NCBI RefSeq assembly: GCF_000012825.1
Contig: NC_009614.1
Location: 5,084,001-5,148,000 of the forward strand
Length of the DNA stretch: 64,000 nt
Reading direction: 5' to 3'
Source of the DNA: Phocaeicola vulgatus ATCC 8482
Lineage (GTDB): Bacteria > Bacteroidota > Bacteroidia > Bacteroidales > Bacteroidaceae
Shown: positions 27,399-36,501 of the stretch, piece after piece
Layout of the letters: every line of letters begins with the position of its first letter
Numbering within the stretch: the first letter of the stretch is position 1
Made by a program: the position numbers and the translations under genes
Notes under the pieces: generated by a model
Databases searched by the model: none
Seen by the model: only the letters and a program-made list of their open reading frames with translations
What the model was told of the DNA's origin: nothing

Positions 27399-30134
27399 CT
27401 AGTACCAATTCACCGCACTACCCGTATTGCTTCGCTGATCCCATTTCAAAGCATCGGTCAGCATACTGGAGTTAGCACGAATACTGAAGTTATAGGAAGT
27501 AAAGGGACCGAATACCAAGCCACAGCTCATATTGAAACAGTGCAGGTCACGGCTGATATTGACCGTTGTCATTGACATCTCTTTCGTATTAAAATCATAC
27601 CCCGAAGAATAATTCACATTCCAGCGGCTACCCAACTTCACATTACCGGAAACATTCAATGAATGAGTCACCGAATAAGGATATCGCATCGTCTTGATAT
27701 TAATCTGCTTGCTTCTGTCCTCACGAATACTATAACTATAACTCAAGCTCAATGACCATGGCATCTTGAAAGCCATATAGCCATCCGGATCTATAGCCGC
27801 CTTCTCTGTCTTTCTCAAACCGGAGTTATCTTCTTCCTCCGTGTTTTCATTGCCATCATCACTGTACTCATCCAGATTTTCATTCTTCTTGTCTTTATCC
27901 CCCTTACTGTCCTTTTCATCTTTCGGACCAAACCACTTTTTCCACGAATCATTATTCAATGTATACGAGAAAGAACCGCTATACCCCTGAAAACGACCAA
28001 AACGTCCGTATGACCATTCTGTACGGTTGCCTTCCACTACCTTGCCGTCTTTATCAAACTCATAAGCATACGTAGCAAACTGGGCGTTCATATTAAAAGT
28101 ATAACTCTTGGTCAGTTTCAAGCGCAGATTCATACTCAAATTTCCCCAAGGTTTCTCTTTAGCCGCCGCATTATAGGAAATACTGGCTCCCAACTGGTCA
28201 ATCAAGCTGATTTTCTTCACTCCGGTAGTATCCGCATCGGATTTCACTTTCATTTCCACATTATTATCTATAGAGAAAGTGAAATTCTCGGATTTACCAC
28301 TGGGCGAGAAAGAGTAAGGCAAACCTTCATATGGATTATAAGTCTGAGTACGTACTTCTCCATCCGTATCAGTATAAGTATACGTTCCCACATATCCATA
28401 CCTGGACGTACTGAAGTCCGGTGCATAACTCATGCTCACCGAAGGAGTAAAGACGTGACGGATCATTTCAATCTTGTCGCCAAACAATTTCTTCCACGGT
28501 TTGTAGAAACCATACATCTTGGTATTCACCTGCAAGCTCAAATCATAGTTATACACACGGTTGAAACCGTTGATTGTATCTCTCCGCACATTATTAGGTG
28601 CCGACGGATCATAACTCTGCTCCACCTTGCGCATATACCAGCGCTCGGTATAGTTGAAAGAAGGCACAACGTTGATATATTTAAACAAAGTGAATGTAGC
28701 GCTGATAGGAATCTTATGCTGCATACCATTAGTCCATTTATTCAAACCCTGCTTCAGAATCAGATTATCCTTGGTATTAATCGAGTTCGTCATCTGGCCG
28801 GTATATTGGAGTGAGATTTTCTCATACCAACGTTCATCACCTACCGCTTTCTTACGCTTGAACGGATAAATACGGTTCAATGAAATATTCAAATCCGGCA
28901 ACGTCACACTGATAGAAGAGTCACGCGTATTCTGAGAGATATTGAATGTACTGGACAGATTCAATCCTATTTCGGGGAAATTGCGCGAATAACTCACACT
29001 AGACGTCTTGGTGTTATTTGAATACTGCTGCGGGTTATACAAACTACTCAGGTTACGCTGGTCATAACTACTGGTCGCAAAGTTCACATTCGCCGAAAAA
29101 GAGCTGTTAGGGTTAGCCTTGGCATCCTGTCTGTGACTCCATGCAATTCTGAAATCTTTTGTAACCATATAGTCCGGCATATTCTTCTCACCGGTTTTCG
29201 TTACCAGATAACTGGCATTGAAATTACCGCTATATTTATATCTCTTGTTATAATTAGACTGCACGGACAGTCCCCATGAACCTTTCGTAAAGATCTCACC
29301 CAACACTTTCAAATCCATACGGTCACTGATGGCGAAATAATATCCCCCATCACGCAAATAAAAACCACGATTCATTTCATCACCGTATGTAGGCATAATG
29401 AATCCTGACGAATAACTGCTGTTAAACGGAAAAAATCCGAAAGGAATGGCGATAGGCAACGGCACATCCTCCACCACCAGCTGGGCAGGACCGAAAACCA
29501 CATTTTTCTTAGGACGCACTTTCGCCATGGAAAGTTTCAGATAGAAGTGAGGATGTTCGTGATTATCACACGTAGTATATCGTCCGTGACGCAAATAAAG
29601 TTCATCATTAGCACCTTTCTTCGACTCCTCACTGGTAACGTATCCTTCCCCCTGCTGAGTAACGATATTATTAATGAACCCCTTCTTCGACTTGAAGTTA
29701 TAACGCATGATTTTTGACTCATACGGAGTCTCGCCATCCTTAAAGACAGGAGTACCTTTTTCCACGCCAGCCGAGTCGGGAACACCACGGGCATACACCG
29801 TACTGCTATCCATGTTCATTGTAATCACGGCAGAGGTCAACTCTATTTTCTCATAGTTCACCTTACCGTCACCATACAGATGGGCATATCCGCCCTCAGT
29901 GAATACGATAGAGTCATTTGCTTCATAAATAACAGGCGCATCCAACGGCTGTTTCTTTTTAGGTGCAACCGTATCGATAGACAACGTATCTACCAAAGCA
30001 CTATCTACTTTCAGGGAATCATTACCGGATGCAGAATTCCGCTTTCTGCGTTGAGCACCTGTACTTAAAGAAAGTGACAGGCATGCAAATAGTAGTAGGA
30101 ATGTTATAAATCTATGTCGTTTTAGTGGCGTCAT
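27399..30134 (-). CDS. LptD-like LPS-assembly outer-membrane protein
   Basis: Large outer-membrane beta-barrel protein of 911 residues of the LptD/OstA type found in Bacteroidetes, which inserts lipopolysaccharide into the outer leaflet. After a signal peptide (about 1-27, ending near STGAQ) and a low-complexity linker, an OstA-like beta-jellyroll begins around PVIYEANDSIVFTEGGYAHLYGDG. The rest is barrel with alternating aromatic strands. An acidic, lysine-rich insert (about residues 735-770, KDEKDSKGDKDKKNENL) is probably an extracellular loop. The C-terminal residues SAVNWY end the last strand. The upstream HD-domain gene is 90 bases away on the same strand. Confidence 0.85.
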   Translation of the reverse strand: MTPLKRHRFITFLLLFACLSLSLSTGAQRRKRNSASGNDSLKVDSALVDTLSIDTVAPKKKQPLDAPVIYEANDSIVFTEGGYAHLYGDGKVNYEKIELTSAVITMNMDSSTVYARGVPDSAGVEKGTPVFKDGETPYESKIMRYNFKSKKGFINNIVTQQGEGYVTSEESKKGANDELYLRHGRYTTCDNHEHPHFYLKLSMAKVRPKKNVVFGPAQLVVEDVPLPIAIPFGFFPFNSSYSSGFIMPTYGDEMNRGFYLRDGGYYFAISDRMDLKVLGEIFTKGSWGLSVQSNYNKRYKYSGNFNASYLVTKTGEKNMPDYMVTKDFRIAWSHRQDAKANPNSSFSANVNFATSSYDQRNLSSLYNPQQYSNNTKTSSVSYSRNFPEIGLNLSSTFNISQNTRDSSISVTLPDLNISLNRIYPFKRKKAVGDERWYEKISLQYTGQMTNSINTKDNLILKQGLNKWTNGMQHKIPISATFTLFKYINVVPSFNYTERWYMRKVEQSYDPSAPNNVRRDTINGFNRVYNYDLSLQVNTKMYGFYKPWKKLFGDKIEMIRHVFTPSVSMSYAPDFSTSRYGYVGTYTYTDTDGEVRTQTYNPYEGLPYSFSPSGKSENFTFSIDNNVEMKVKSDADTTGVKKISLIDQLGASISYNAAAKEKPWGNLSMNLRLKLTKSYTFNMNAQFATYAYEFDKDGKVVEGNRTEWSYGRFGRFQGYSGSFSYTLNNDSWKKWFGPKDEKDSKGDKDKKNENLDEYSDDGNENTEEEDNSGLRKTEKAAIDPDGYMAFKMPWSLSLSYSYSIREDRSKQINIKTMRYPYSVTHSLNVSGNVKLGSRWNVNYSSGYDFNTKEMSMTTVNISRDLHCFNMSCGLVFGPFTSYNFSIRANSSMLTDALKWDQRSNTGSAVNWY

Positions 30135-30224
30135 TCACAAATCATTTACGCTTTTGAGGGGCAAAATTAAGCATTATCCGCCAATAATGAACTATTTAGC
30201 GGATATTTAATTTATTTTTAAGGC

Positions 30225-30761
30225 TTACAAGAAACATTCGCACCAATGGTTAAAACGGATTATCCCATCTTCCCCATAACGTGAAATACTCTTTAACGCT
30301 TTCTCCACGCTCTTTTCCCTGTCCAGATGCGTCTTTGAGAAAAACTTGTCGGCAAAGCAAATAACCTGTTCTTCCAGCGAAACCGGAACCATATTCCGAT
30401 GAGGAACAGGCAACTGCTGGTCAATAATACTTTGCAAAGACATACCCGCTCCCGTATGTCTCTCACAGACCAATGCATGACGCGGAAATCCTTCTTTCCG
30501 CATCAGATCAGCCCCCAAATATCCATGACAAATATAAGGATAAGATCCGAAACAACAAATGCCCTCAGCATCCGTCATAAAAATACCAATATCGTGCAGC
30601 ATCGCCGCCTCTTCCAGAAACTGCTTGTCCAGATTCAATTCCGGATGCTTTCCGGCAATCCATAACGCCTTATCGGCCACCGAACGGCTATGCGCCAGCA
30701 GGATATGTTTCAGTTCATTATCTTCAGGATAATATTTATTAATGATAGCAAGTGCGTCCAT
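30225..30761 (-). CDS. HD-domain putative phosphohydrolase
   Basis: Cytoplasmic protein of about 178 residues with an HD domain: an early His in LLAHSRSVADKAL, the metal-binding HD pair in AAMLHDIGIF, and a later His in HGYLGADLMRKEG plus ERHTGAG. This pattern is seen in small nucleotide or phosphate hydrolases (TIGR00295-type). The ATG at 30761 is preferred; another lies two codons upstream. It may be co-transcribed with the downstream LptD gene, but no functional link is known. The substrate is unknown. Confidence 0.75.
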   Translation of the reverse strand: MDALAIINKYYPEDNELKHILLAHSRSVADKALWIAGKHPELNLDKQFLEEAAMLHDIGIFMTDAEGICCFGSYPYICHGYLGADLMRKEGFPRHALVCERHTGAGMSLQSIIDQQLPVPHRNMVPVSLEEQVICFADKFFSKTHLDREKSVEKALKSISRYGEDGIIRFNHWCECFL

Positions 30762-30776
30762 TCTCAATTAAATTCT

Positions 30777-30784
30777 TATTTTTG
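30777..30784 (+). promoter_or_regulatory. -7 element upstream of the NamZ-type gene
   Basis: TATTTTTG is an exact TAnnTTTG match 30 bases before the start codon of the divergently transcribed muramidase gene. No -33 match is evident. Confidence 0.45.
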
Positions 30785-30814
30785 TGCAATATTACAAAAT
30801 AATCGCCACATATC

Positions 30815-31975
30815 ATGAAAACAAAATACATTTTCCTATACTGCCTCTTGTTTATCTGCAACGCCGTGACCGCGCAAAAGGTTATCACCGGAGCCGAACA
30901 GATGGACCGTCTCTTACCTATATTAAAAGGGAAGCGTGTGGCATTGGTTGTAAACCAAACCTCCAAAGTAGGAGAAACCCATCTGTTGGACACCCTGCTT
31001 GCAGCGCATATACAAATAAAAAAGGTATTCGCTCCCGAACACGGATTCCGGGGTGACGCCGATGCCGGAGAAACCATCAGGAACGGAAAAGATACCCGCA
31101 CGGGAATACCCATCCTGTCCCTTTACGGTAAAAATAAGAAACCTACAGCCACACAGCTACAGGACATAGACCTGATTGTGTTCGACATTCAGGATGTAGG
31201 TGCCCGTTTCTATACCTATATCAGCACCATGCAGTATGTAATGGAAGCTTGTGCCGAGAACCGGAAACAACTGGTCATCACAGACCGGCCCAATCCTTGT
31301 GATTACGTGGACGGCCCTGTGCGACAGAAAAACCAGAAAAGTTTTGTGGGTATGCACGCCATCCCCATTTTACACGGTTGCACTGTAGGCGAGCTGGCTC
31401 AAATGATCAATGGCGAAGGCTGGCTGCCCAATGGCAAAAAATGCGCGTTGACCGTCATCCCCGTGGAAGGCTGGAAACACGGACAACCCTATTCGCTTCC
31501 GGTAAAACCCTCTCCCAACCTGCCCAACGACCAGGCAATTGCCTTATATCCTTCACTCTGTCCGTTTGAAGGTACAGCCATCAGTGTGGGCAGAGGTACT
31601 CTTTATCCTTTTCAAGTAATCGGTTCACCGGATATCCGCATCTCCTCCTTTTCTTTCAGACCGGAAGCCTTGGAAGGCTTTGACAAGAATCCGATGTATA
31701 AAAACCAATACTGCTATGGCAATAATCTCCGCCATATCACCGCCCCGAAAGGATTCTCTTTAAAATACATCATCACCTATTATCAAGCTTATCAAGACCT
31801 TGGGAAAGCGGACAAGTTCTTTACCCGCCCGCAATGGTTCGACCTGCTGATAGGGAACCGTACCGTAAGGGAACAAATCATGAAAGGAGCCAGTGAAGAA
31901 GAAATCCGTGCAGGATGGCAGAATGAACTGGAAGCCTACAAAAAGATGAGAGAGAAATACCTGCTTTATGAATAA
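30815..31975 (+). CDS. namZ: DUF1343 / NamZ-type exo-beta-N-acetylmuramidase
   Basis: Secreted protein of 386 residues with a signal peptide (1-20). It belongs to the family formerly called DUF1343 (GH171), whose characterized members remove N-acetylmuramic acid from the non-reducing end of peptidoglycan fragments. Conserved blocks are VALVVNQTSKVG, FAPEHGFRGDADAGE, IPILSLYGKNKKPT, DIQDVGARFYTYISTM and RPNPCDYVDGPV. Length is typical. It stands alone on the plus strand, converging with the peptide-cluster operon 27 bases beyond its stop. Role: cell-wall recycling or scavenging of muropeptides. Confidence 0.9.
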   Translation: MKTKYIFLYCLLFICNAVTAQKVITGAEQMDRLLPILKGKRVALVVNQTSKVGETHLLDTLLAAHIQIKKVFAPEHGFRGDADAGETIRNGKDTRTGIPILSLYGKNKKPTATQLQDIDLIVFDIQDVGARFYTYISTMQYVMEACAENRKQLVITDRPNPCDYVDGPVRQKNQKSFVGMHAIPILHGCTVGELAQMINGEGWLPNGKKCALTVIPVEGWKHGQPYSLPVKPSPNLPNDQAIALYPSLCPFEGTAISVGRGTLYPFQVIGSPDIRISSFSFRPEALEGFDKNPMYKNQYCYGNNLRHITAPKGFSLKYIITYYQAYQDLGKADKFFTRPQWFDLLIGNRTVREQIMKGASEEEIRAGWQNELEAYKKMREKYLLYE

Positions 31976-32002
31976 TATTTCCTTCCAAGCTGACAGATTT
32001 CG

Positions 32003-32470
32003 TCAAAAAAGGAGACAACAACCCAATCTATTCAGGACACGCAGCACCATTCCTCTGCATCCACCAAGCCCCAACCACAAACGGCTTTCCAACCGCCAAC
32101 ACATGGAATCCGTTTCAATCTTCTTTCCGGAAGGCCTGCATACCTTTCTCACCACCCCGATGATATCCGTGTCCTCACATTCCTCATAAAAACGGCAGAC
32201 GCCATCCCCCTGCATCAGATAACGACTGTCTCTTTTTTGAATAATCCGATGCAATACATACCGGTCTGTCTGCCGGAACAGAATGACATCAAAAAGTTTC
32301 AACTCCTCCTTATCATACGGCCCCACCACCACTTCATCCTTCCCATTTCTCAGTAAAGGCATCATGGAATTGCCTTTCACCCGGAACTTCACACTCCTGC
32401 CACTTTTGATTTCCGACTCCACCCACGCAAAGAAACATTCATTCGCTATCCGCTTCATACCCATCTCCAT
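32003..32470 (-). CDS. S26-type (SipW-like) Ser/His signal peptidase, soluble
   Basis: Protein of 155 residues with a peptidase S24/S26 fold. The nucleophile Ser sits in VKGNSMMPLLRNGK; instead of the bacterial lysine, the second block reads YVLHRII, the Ser-His form seen in SipW/Sec11-type enzymes, followed by LMQGDGV. No clear membrane anchor is present at the N-terminus; the C-terminus is Leu/Cys-rich and weakly hydrophobic. It is the last gene of the peptide-cluster operon and overlaps the kinase gene by 32 bases (12 codons less if translation starts at the fifth codon, Met5). Likely job: proteolytic maturation of the cluster's peptide, since the ABC exporter has no peptidase domain. The role is inferred from context. 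Confidence 0.8.
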   Translation of the reverse strand: MEMGMKRIANECFFAWVESEIKSGRSVKFRVKGNSMMPLLRNGKDEVVVGPYDKEELKLFDVILFRQTDRYVLHRIIQKRDSRYLMQGDGVCRFYEECEDTDIIGVVRKVCRPSGKKIETDSMCWRLESRLWLGLGGCRGMVLRVLNRLGCCLLF

Positions 32471-33365
32471 ATAAAGTACGACATACTAATTTCACCGCCT
32501 CCGCATCGGGCAAACACTCCAGATGATAAACAGGAATGGATGAAACCATCTTTTCCAACAGACTACAAACCCCACAGTATAATTCCTCCTCGTATGCAAA
32601 TGCAGGAGGAGCAGACGGATGCAAAGCTGCATAAGCCTGCAAAGTGTTCAATCTCCGTATCTTGTTATACGGTGCTTGTGACAAACGTACACATCCGGCC
32701 AACGGATAACGCTCCGCCTTATAACAAGGAGTCTTCCCACTCCACGGACTGCCATATACCCACACGCCCCCCTCTTCATAACGCACAATGGGACTGTCAT
32801 CATTCAGCAACTTACTTCCTGCTATATTTTCCCTCCACAAACGGGTATGGGTACTTTTGCCGGTTCCGCTTTCACCTAAAAAAAGAACCGCTTTCCCCTT
32901 ATAAACAATACAACTGCCATGCAAGGCAACCGTATCTTTCCGTACCGTCATCAGGCCATACCCCATCCATAAGGCAAACCTTAAAAGACGGGGAGAATAA
33001 TTACCATATAAACAGATACCTCTCCCGGTTCCACCCATCGTCCGGAGATAAAGCGACGGTTCTCCCTGCGGAGCCAGTTCCAACAAAAAGCTATCCCCAC
33101 TCACACCGAAAGTACCGGTTACATCTTCATATCCGAACCCATAGGACTTTCTCTGAAAAGCCGGAAAACCCCAACCGTTTCCTTCCCAAACAGTAAAATC
33201 CGGCAACCAAGCACCCTCATATACATCTTTTGCCGAAACCAGATCCGGTTGCCAAACAAAAGGCTTGAAACCGCTGATACCATCCACCGCCTCCATCAAC
33301 CTTTCGTCCGGCAGCGCGAAGCAGTGGCCACCTATTTTATAAATTCGATCCATTGTCTTTTCCAT
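32439..33365 (-). CDS. HprK-like serine kinase of a peptide-modification cluster
   Basis: Protein of 308 residues related to the C-terminal half of HPr kinase/phosphorylase. A P-loop GESGTGKST (about 164-172) is preceded by ALHGSCIVYKGKAVLFL and followed by the metal-site-like LNDDSPIVR and by YGSPWSGK. It lacks the N-terminal regulatory domain of true HprK, as do the kinases in lasso-peptide clusters that phosphorylate the precursor peptide. Its start overlaps the ABC transporter gene and its end overlaps the peptidase gene, so all are translated together. Substrate is inferred to be the cluster's peptide or lipoprotein; there is no HPr-like gene nearby. Confidence 0.8.
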   Translation of the reverse strand: MEKTMDRIYKIGGHCFALPDERLMEAVDGISGFKPFVWQPDLVSAKDVYEGAWLPDFTVWEGNGWGFPAFQRKSYGFGYEDVTGTFGVSGDSFLLELAPQGEPSLYLRTMGGTGRGICLYGNYSPRLLRFALWMGYGLMTVRKDTVALHGSCIVYKGKAVLFLGESGTGKSTHTRLWRENIAGSKLLNDDSPIVRYEEGGVWVYGSPWSGKTPCYKAERYPLAGCVRLSQAPYNKIRRLNTLQAYAALHPSAPPAFAYEEELYCGVCSLLEKMVSSIPVYHLECLPDAEAVKLVCRTLYGDGYEADSE

Positions 33366-34989
33366 TTAATCTGATTACACGATGACAATACGCCAACGAA
33401 CTTTCCCGATGGGCTATCGTAAGAACAGTCAGCCCCCTACACTCCTTCATCAGACCGAGAAGCATTTCATTGACAGCCCGTTCAGTCTCATTATCCAATG
33501 CAGAAGTAGCCTCATCCAGTAGAAGCACCTCCGCTTTCTTATACAAAGCACGGGCTATGCCTACCCGTTGTTTCTGACCTCCCGAAAGCCTTCCTCCCCC
33601 TTCACCCAAAGGAGTATCCATTCCTTGCGGCAATTCATCCACCCAAGCATCCAATCTCACCAGCCTCACTATCTCCGCTACCCGTTCCTTATCTATAGAC
33701 CGGCATCCCAAAGCAATGTTTTCCGCCAAGGTCCCATCCAGCACAAACACTTCCTGTTGCACATATCCCACCCTGCGATGCCATTCCTGCCTCGGCACAT
33801 CGGCAAGCGACCTGCCATCTATCCGAATAGCGCCTTTATCCGGAGTGATAAATCCCAAAAGCAGATTAAACAAGGTAGATTTACCCACGCCACTCTCACC
33901 ACAGATACCTACATATTCCCCCTTACGAATAGTACAACAAAAGTCCTTTAGAACCTCTTTACTTTCAGGATAAGCATAGGTGAGGTGTTCTATCCGTATC
34001 TCTTTTTGAAAAGAAAACGCTTCCTGCCCCCATGATGGAGAAACTGCTTCCATCCCCTTATCCCCCAATCCTTCCTCTATAATCCGCAGAGAATAGACCG
34101 CATTCTGTACTTGTGTCCAACCACCTAAGATGCCGCGCAAAGCGGGTAACAGCCGGAAAGCCGCCACAGCAAAGACACCTACCAGCGCTTTGATATCCCC
34201 TGTTCCGAAAACGGTGAGCAAGGTCAGCCCCGATATGACCGCCATTTCGGAAAGGCAAAGAGGAAGATGCTGTATCGTTTCCAGTTTCAAACGGCTCTCA
34301 CTGATTTTCCTCACCCTTTGGGCGAATGCCTGCTGAAGAAAAGGAAACGCCGCATTCAGTTCCAATTCGGCATACCCTTTCATCGTTTCCGTGACCAGCC
34401 GGGATTGCTCACGACGAGCCTGCTGCTCCTGCTCACCATAACGGCGCATCGGTTTCCTGATCCCCCATCCGTAAATCAGCATGAAAGGCAGAAAGGCAAT
34501 ATACAGCATCAGTACCGTCAACGGAGCGTAAACCAACAAAGCTGCCGTCACCCAAAAAACAAGCAGCAGTTCTCCTGTCATGCGAAGCAAGGGGGAAAGA
34601 AGGTTTAAAGAAAAAGCATAACAGATATAGTTCACCTCATATCCCAGCCGGATACTCCCCCTGCTGCGTATAAACAATAATCCCCGTTGATAGTAAGAAG
34701 TAAAGAGAGAAAAGCTGAGCCGACGGTAAAGAGACATCAGAAAATGGTTTTGAAAACGTGAAAGCCCCGCTGCCAAAGCGTTTTTCACCAAAATAAAGAC
34801 TATTGCCACCAGACAAAATAACAGGGCGGCATCTTTATCCCTCCCGTCATCCAACAGAAAAAACAAGACAGGCAACAGGGCAGCGAGTCCGGCAAAGTCA
34901 AGTAATGCGCAAAGAAATACGGCACAAACCACCCTTATCCCCATTTTCCTTTCATCAGGCAACAACAAACGGCAGATTCTTTTCAACAT
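33337..34989 (-). CDS. ABC transporter, fused membrane and ATPase domains
   Basis: Half-size exporter of 550 residues. The start at 34989 (MLKRICRLLLPDERKMG) is chosen; upstream in-frame codons run through the neighbouring gene. Six membrane segments occupy roughly residues 20-300. The nucleotide-binding domain has Walker A GICGESGVGKST, signature LSGGQKQR, Walker B VLLLDEAT and the switch His in TIAHRES. There is no N-terminal C39 peptidase domain, unlike exporters that cut double-glycine leaders. It starts 7 bases after the nucleotidyltransferase stop. Most likely role: export of the modified peptide encoded at the start of the operon. A lipid flippase (MsbA-like) is the alternative, less likely in this setting. 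Confidence 0.88.
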   Translation of the reverse strand: MLKRICRLLLPDERKMGIRVVCAVFLCALLDFAGLAALLPVLFFLLDDGRDKDAALLFCLVAIVFILVKNALAAGLSRFQNHFLMSLYRRLSFSLFTSYYQRGLLFIRSRGSIRLGYEVNYICYAFSLNLLSPLLRMTGELLLVFWVTAALLVYAPLTVLMLYIAFLPFMLIYGWGIRKPMRRYGEQEQQARREQSRLVTETMKGYAELELNAAFPFLQQAFAQRVRKISESRLKLETIQHLPLCLSEMAVISGLTLLTVFGTGDIKALVGVFAVAAFRLLPALRGILGGWTQVQNAVYSLRIIEEGLGDKGMEAVSPSWGQEAFSFQKEIRIEHLTYAYPESKEVLKDFCCTIRKGEYVGICGESGVGKSTLFNLLLGFITPDKGAIRIDGRSLADVPRQEWHRRVGYVQQEVFVLDGTLAENIALGCRSIDKERVAEIVRLVRLDAWVDELPQGMDTPLGEGGGRLSGGQKQRVGIARALYKKAEVLLLDEATSALDNETERAVNEMLLGLMKECRGLTVLTIAHRESSLAYCHRVIRLNGKDNGSNL

Positions 34990-34996
34990 AAACCGC

Positions 34997-36127
34997 TTAT
35001 TTTCGTTCCGTCTGGAAGATGGTATGGGGAGAGCGCAGATGCAACAGAATAGAATTTCCAACCCATTTGCACAGTGAAATGCGCAACACGCTGTTGCACG
35101 CACGATGAGTATGCAGCATACGTTTGGTTTTATAAACCAGAATGCCCCATTTATTCTTCGCCGGAACTGACATCGTATAGGGTGGCCGGATGATTTCCCG
35201 TAAGATTTCCTCCGCCAACTCTTCTCCTCCATATACAGGAACGGAAGTTCCCAAATAATCATTACAGAGGCGGGTCATTGCCAATATCATATTTCTAAAA
35301 CGAATATCCGTCACTTCCTCAGGAATATGCAGGTCGTATCTATTCAGCAGGCAAGCCCAGTCGCAAAGATGATGAAGTGCCAGGCCGCGTGCATAATGCT
35401 GGGCGGCATGAAAAGCGAGAAATACGGTATTAAAGGTGGAAGATGGGATTAAAATGGAGCATTTTCCGTCCAATTCCGCCGATACGGGTTGTAGCAGTTT
35501 TTGAAGGAGCTTATCCATCTTCACCGCTATACGGTATGTTTCCGAATTAATAAAGGTTTTATGATTCTCTATCGGAATACCTTTATAGTAAAACATACTA
35601 TGCTTTTCGGAGTGTTCAAAGTCTACCTCTATTCCTTTTTCTTCCATTAACCGGTCTGCCAGCCGGTTGGCCTCGGCATCACTTTTCCGGGAATGGTCTG
35701 CCGAATAAGTGAAGATGTCTATATCTCCCCCTTCCCTGTGCGAAGGAATGGGATAATAGGTGGAGAGACCCACTCCTTTCAACTGGACCGTGGTAATGCC
35801 ATGCGTTTTATAAAAAGCTGAAAGTTCGGCTATGGTATGGCAGTACCGCAGGTAGCGTTTTTCATAGTTCTCTACCGCCATCGCCCAGTTTAACTTCAAA
35901 GCCTTCGGGGGTTGCAAACAGGCCGGCAGGGTTTGTATTCCGTCCCATGCCAAGGCCATCACTCCCTGAGTGCAAGCTAGTCTGTAACACGCCTGCCAAA
36001 GGGCAGGAGATATATCGGTAAAAAGGATTTCACTAACCGGCTTTGTGCTGTTCAACGCGGATCGGAGCAAGGCAAATAGCATTTGCTCCGGTTGATCGAG
36101 TATTATATCCATTGTTATATCAATCAA
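34997..36127 (-). CDS. nucleotidyltransferase-like protein (PF14907 type)
   Basis: Protein of 376 residues of the uncharacterised nucleotidyltransferase family (NTP_transf_5). The key region is TTVQLKGVGLSTYYPIP followed by REGGDIDIF, where GGDIDIF holds the two metal-binding aspartates of the polymerase-beta fold. The C-terminal half is helical. Members of this family recur in lasso-peptide clusters together with HprK-like kinases and are thought to modify the phosphorylated precursor further. Here it overlaps the PqqD-like gene by 8 bases (or starts just after it if the internal Met6 is used). Function is inferred from family context. Confidence 0.8.
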   Translation of the reverse strand: MIDITMDIILDQPEQMLFALLRSALNSTKPVSEILFTDISPALWQACYRLACTQGVMALAWDGIQTLPACLQPPKALKLNWAMAVENYEKRYLRYCHTIAELSAFYKTHGITTVQLKGVGLSTYYPIPSHREGGDIDIFTYSADHSRKSDAEANRLADRLMEEKGIEVDFEHSEKHSMFYYKGIPIENHKTFINSETYRIAVKMDKLLQKLLQPVSAELDGKCSILIPSSTFNTVFLAFHAAQHYARGLALHHLCDWACLLNRYDLHIPEEVTDIRFRNMILAMTRLCNDYLGTSVPVYGGEELAEEILREIIRPPYTMSVPAKNKWGILVYKTKRMLHTHRACNSVLRISLCKWVGNSILLHLRSPHTIFQTERK

Positions 36128-36389
36128 GTAAGGCTGAACATTTTTTTAGTGCATCTGCCCAAATCACCACATCTCTTTCGGCCTGCTCTTGAGAAATATG
36201 ATAAGATTCCACCAACACCAAGGCTGCCTCTTGTAAAGTGAAATCCTTTCCCGAAAGTCGTTTCCAAAGTAAGCAAGCGGAAAAATTAAAGGAAATAATA
36301 CGGGTCAAATCAGTATCGGGAACACCTTGGTTCACAATTATTGTTTCTCCGGCTATGGAGCGGAGTTTGAAATGGGGATTAAGTTTCAT
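36120..36389 (-). CDS. PqqD-like peptide-recognition chaperone
   Basis: Small protein of 89 residues with the PqqD/RRE winged-helix pattern: a beta-hairpin (FKLRSIAGETIIVNQG), the central FNFSACLLWKRLSG helix, and YHISQEQAERDVVIWADAL. Such domains bind leader peptides and present them to modifying enzymes in RiPP pathways. It begins the processing-gene block and lies only 14 bases after a hairpin terminator that follows the fimbrillin gene, so its expression seems to depend on read-through. It is the strongest single indicator that the cluster acts on a ribosomal peptide. Confidence 0.85.
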   Translation of the reverse strand: MKLNPHFKLRSIAGETIIVNQGVPDTDLTRIISFNFSACLLWKRLSGKDFTLQEAALVLVESYHISQEQAERDVVIWADALKKCSALLD

Positions 36390-36403
36390 AATCTTCTAAT
36401 CTT

Positions 36404-36449
36404 AAAAAAAGAAAGCCGCCCGACCTTTCGAGACAGGACGACCTTCTTT
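36404..36449 (-). terminator. hairpin terminator or attenuator between fimbrillin and PqqD genes
   Basis: On the minus strand AAGAAGGTCGTCC pairs with GGGCGGCTTTCTT over 13 bp including three G-T pairs, then TTTTTT. It ends 14 bases before the PqqD start codon, leaving no room for a separate promoter. Partial read-through would make peptide and lipoprotein more abundant than the processing enzymes. Confidence 0.75.
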
Positions 36450-36501
36450 TATTACAAATCACTTTCTGCCATGACTAATAACATGATAGCAAATAATTCT
36501 C

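Noticed and set aside
33337-35262. A longer version of the ABC transporter starting at 35262.
   Set aside because: The extra 91 codons are antisense-like text inside the nucleotidyltransferase gene; the ATG at 34989 gives a normal exporter N-terminus.
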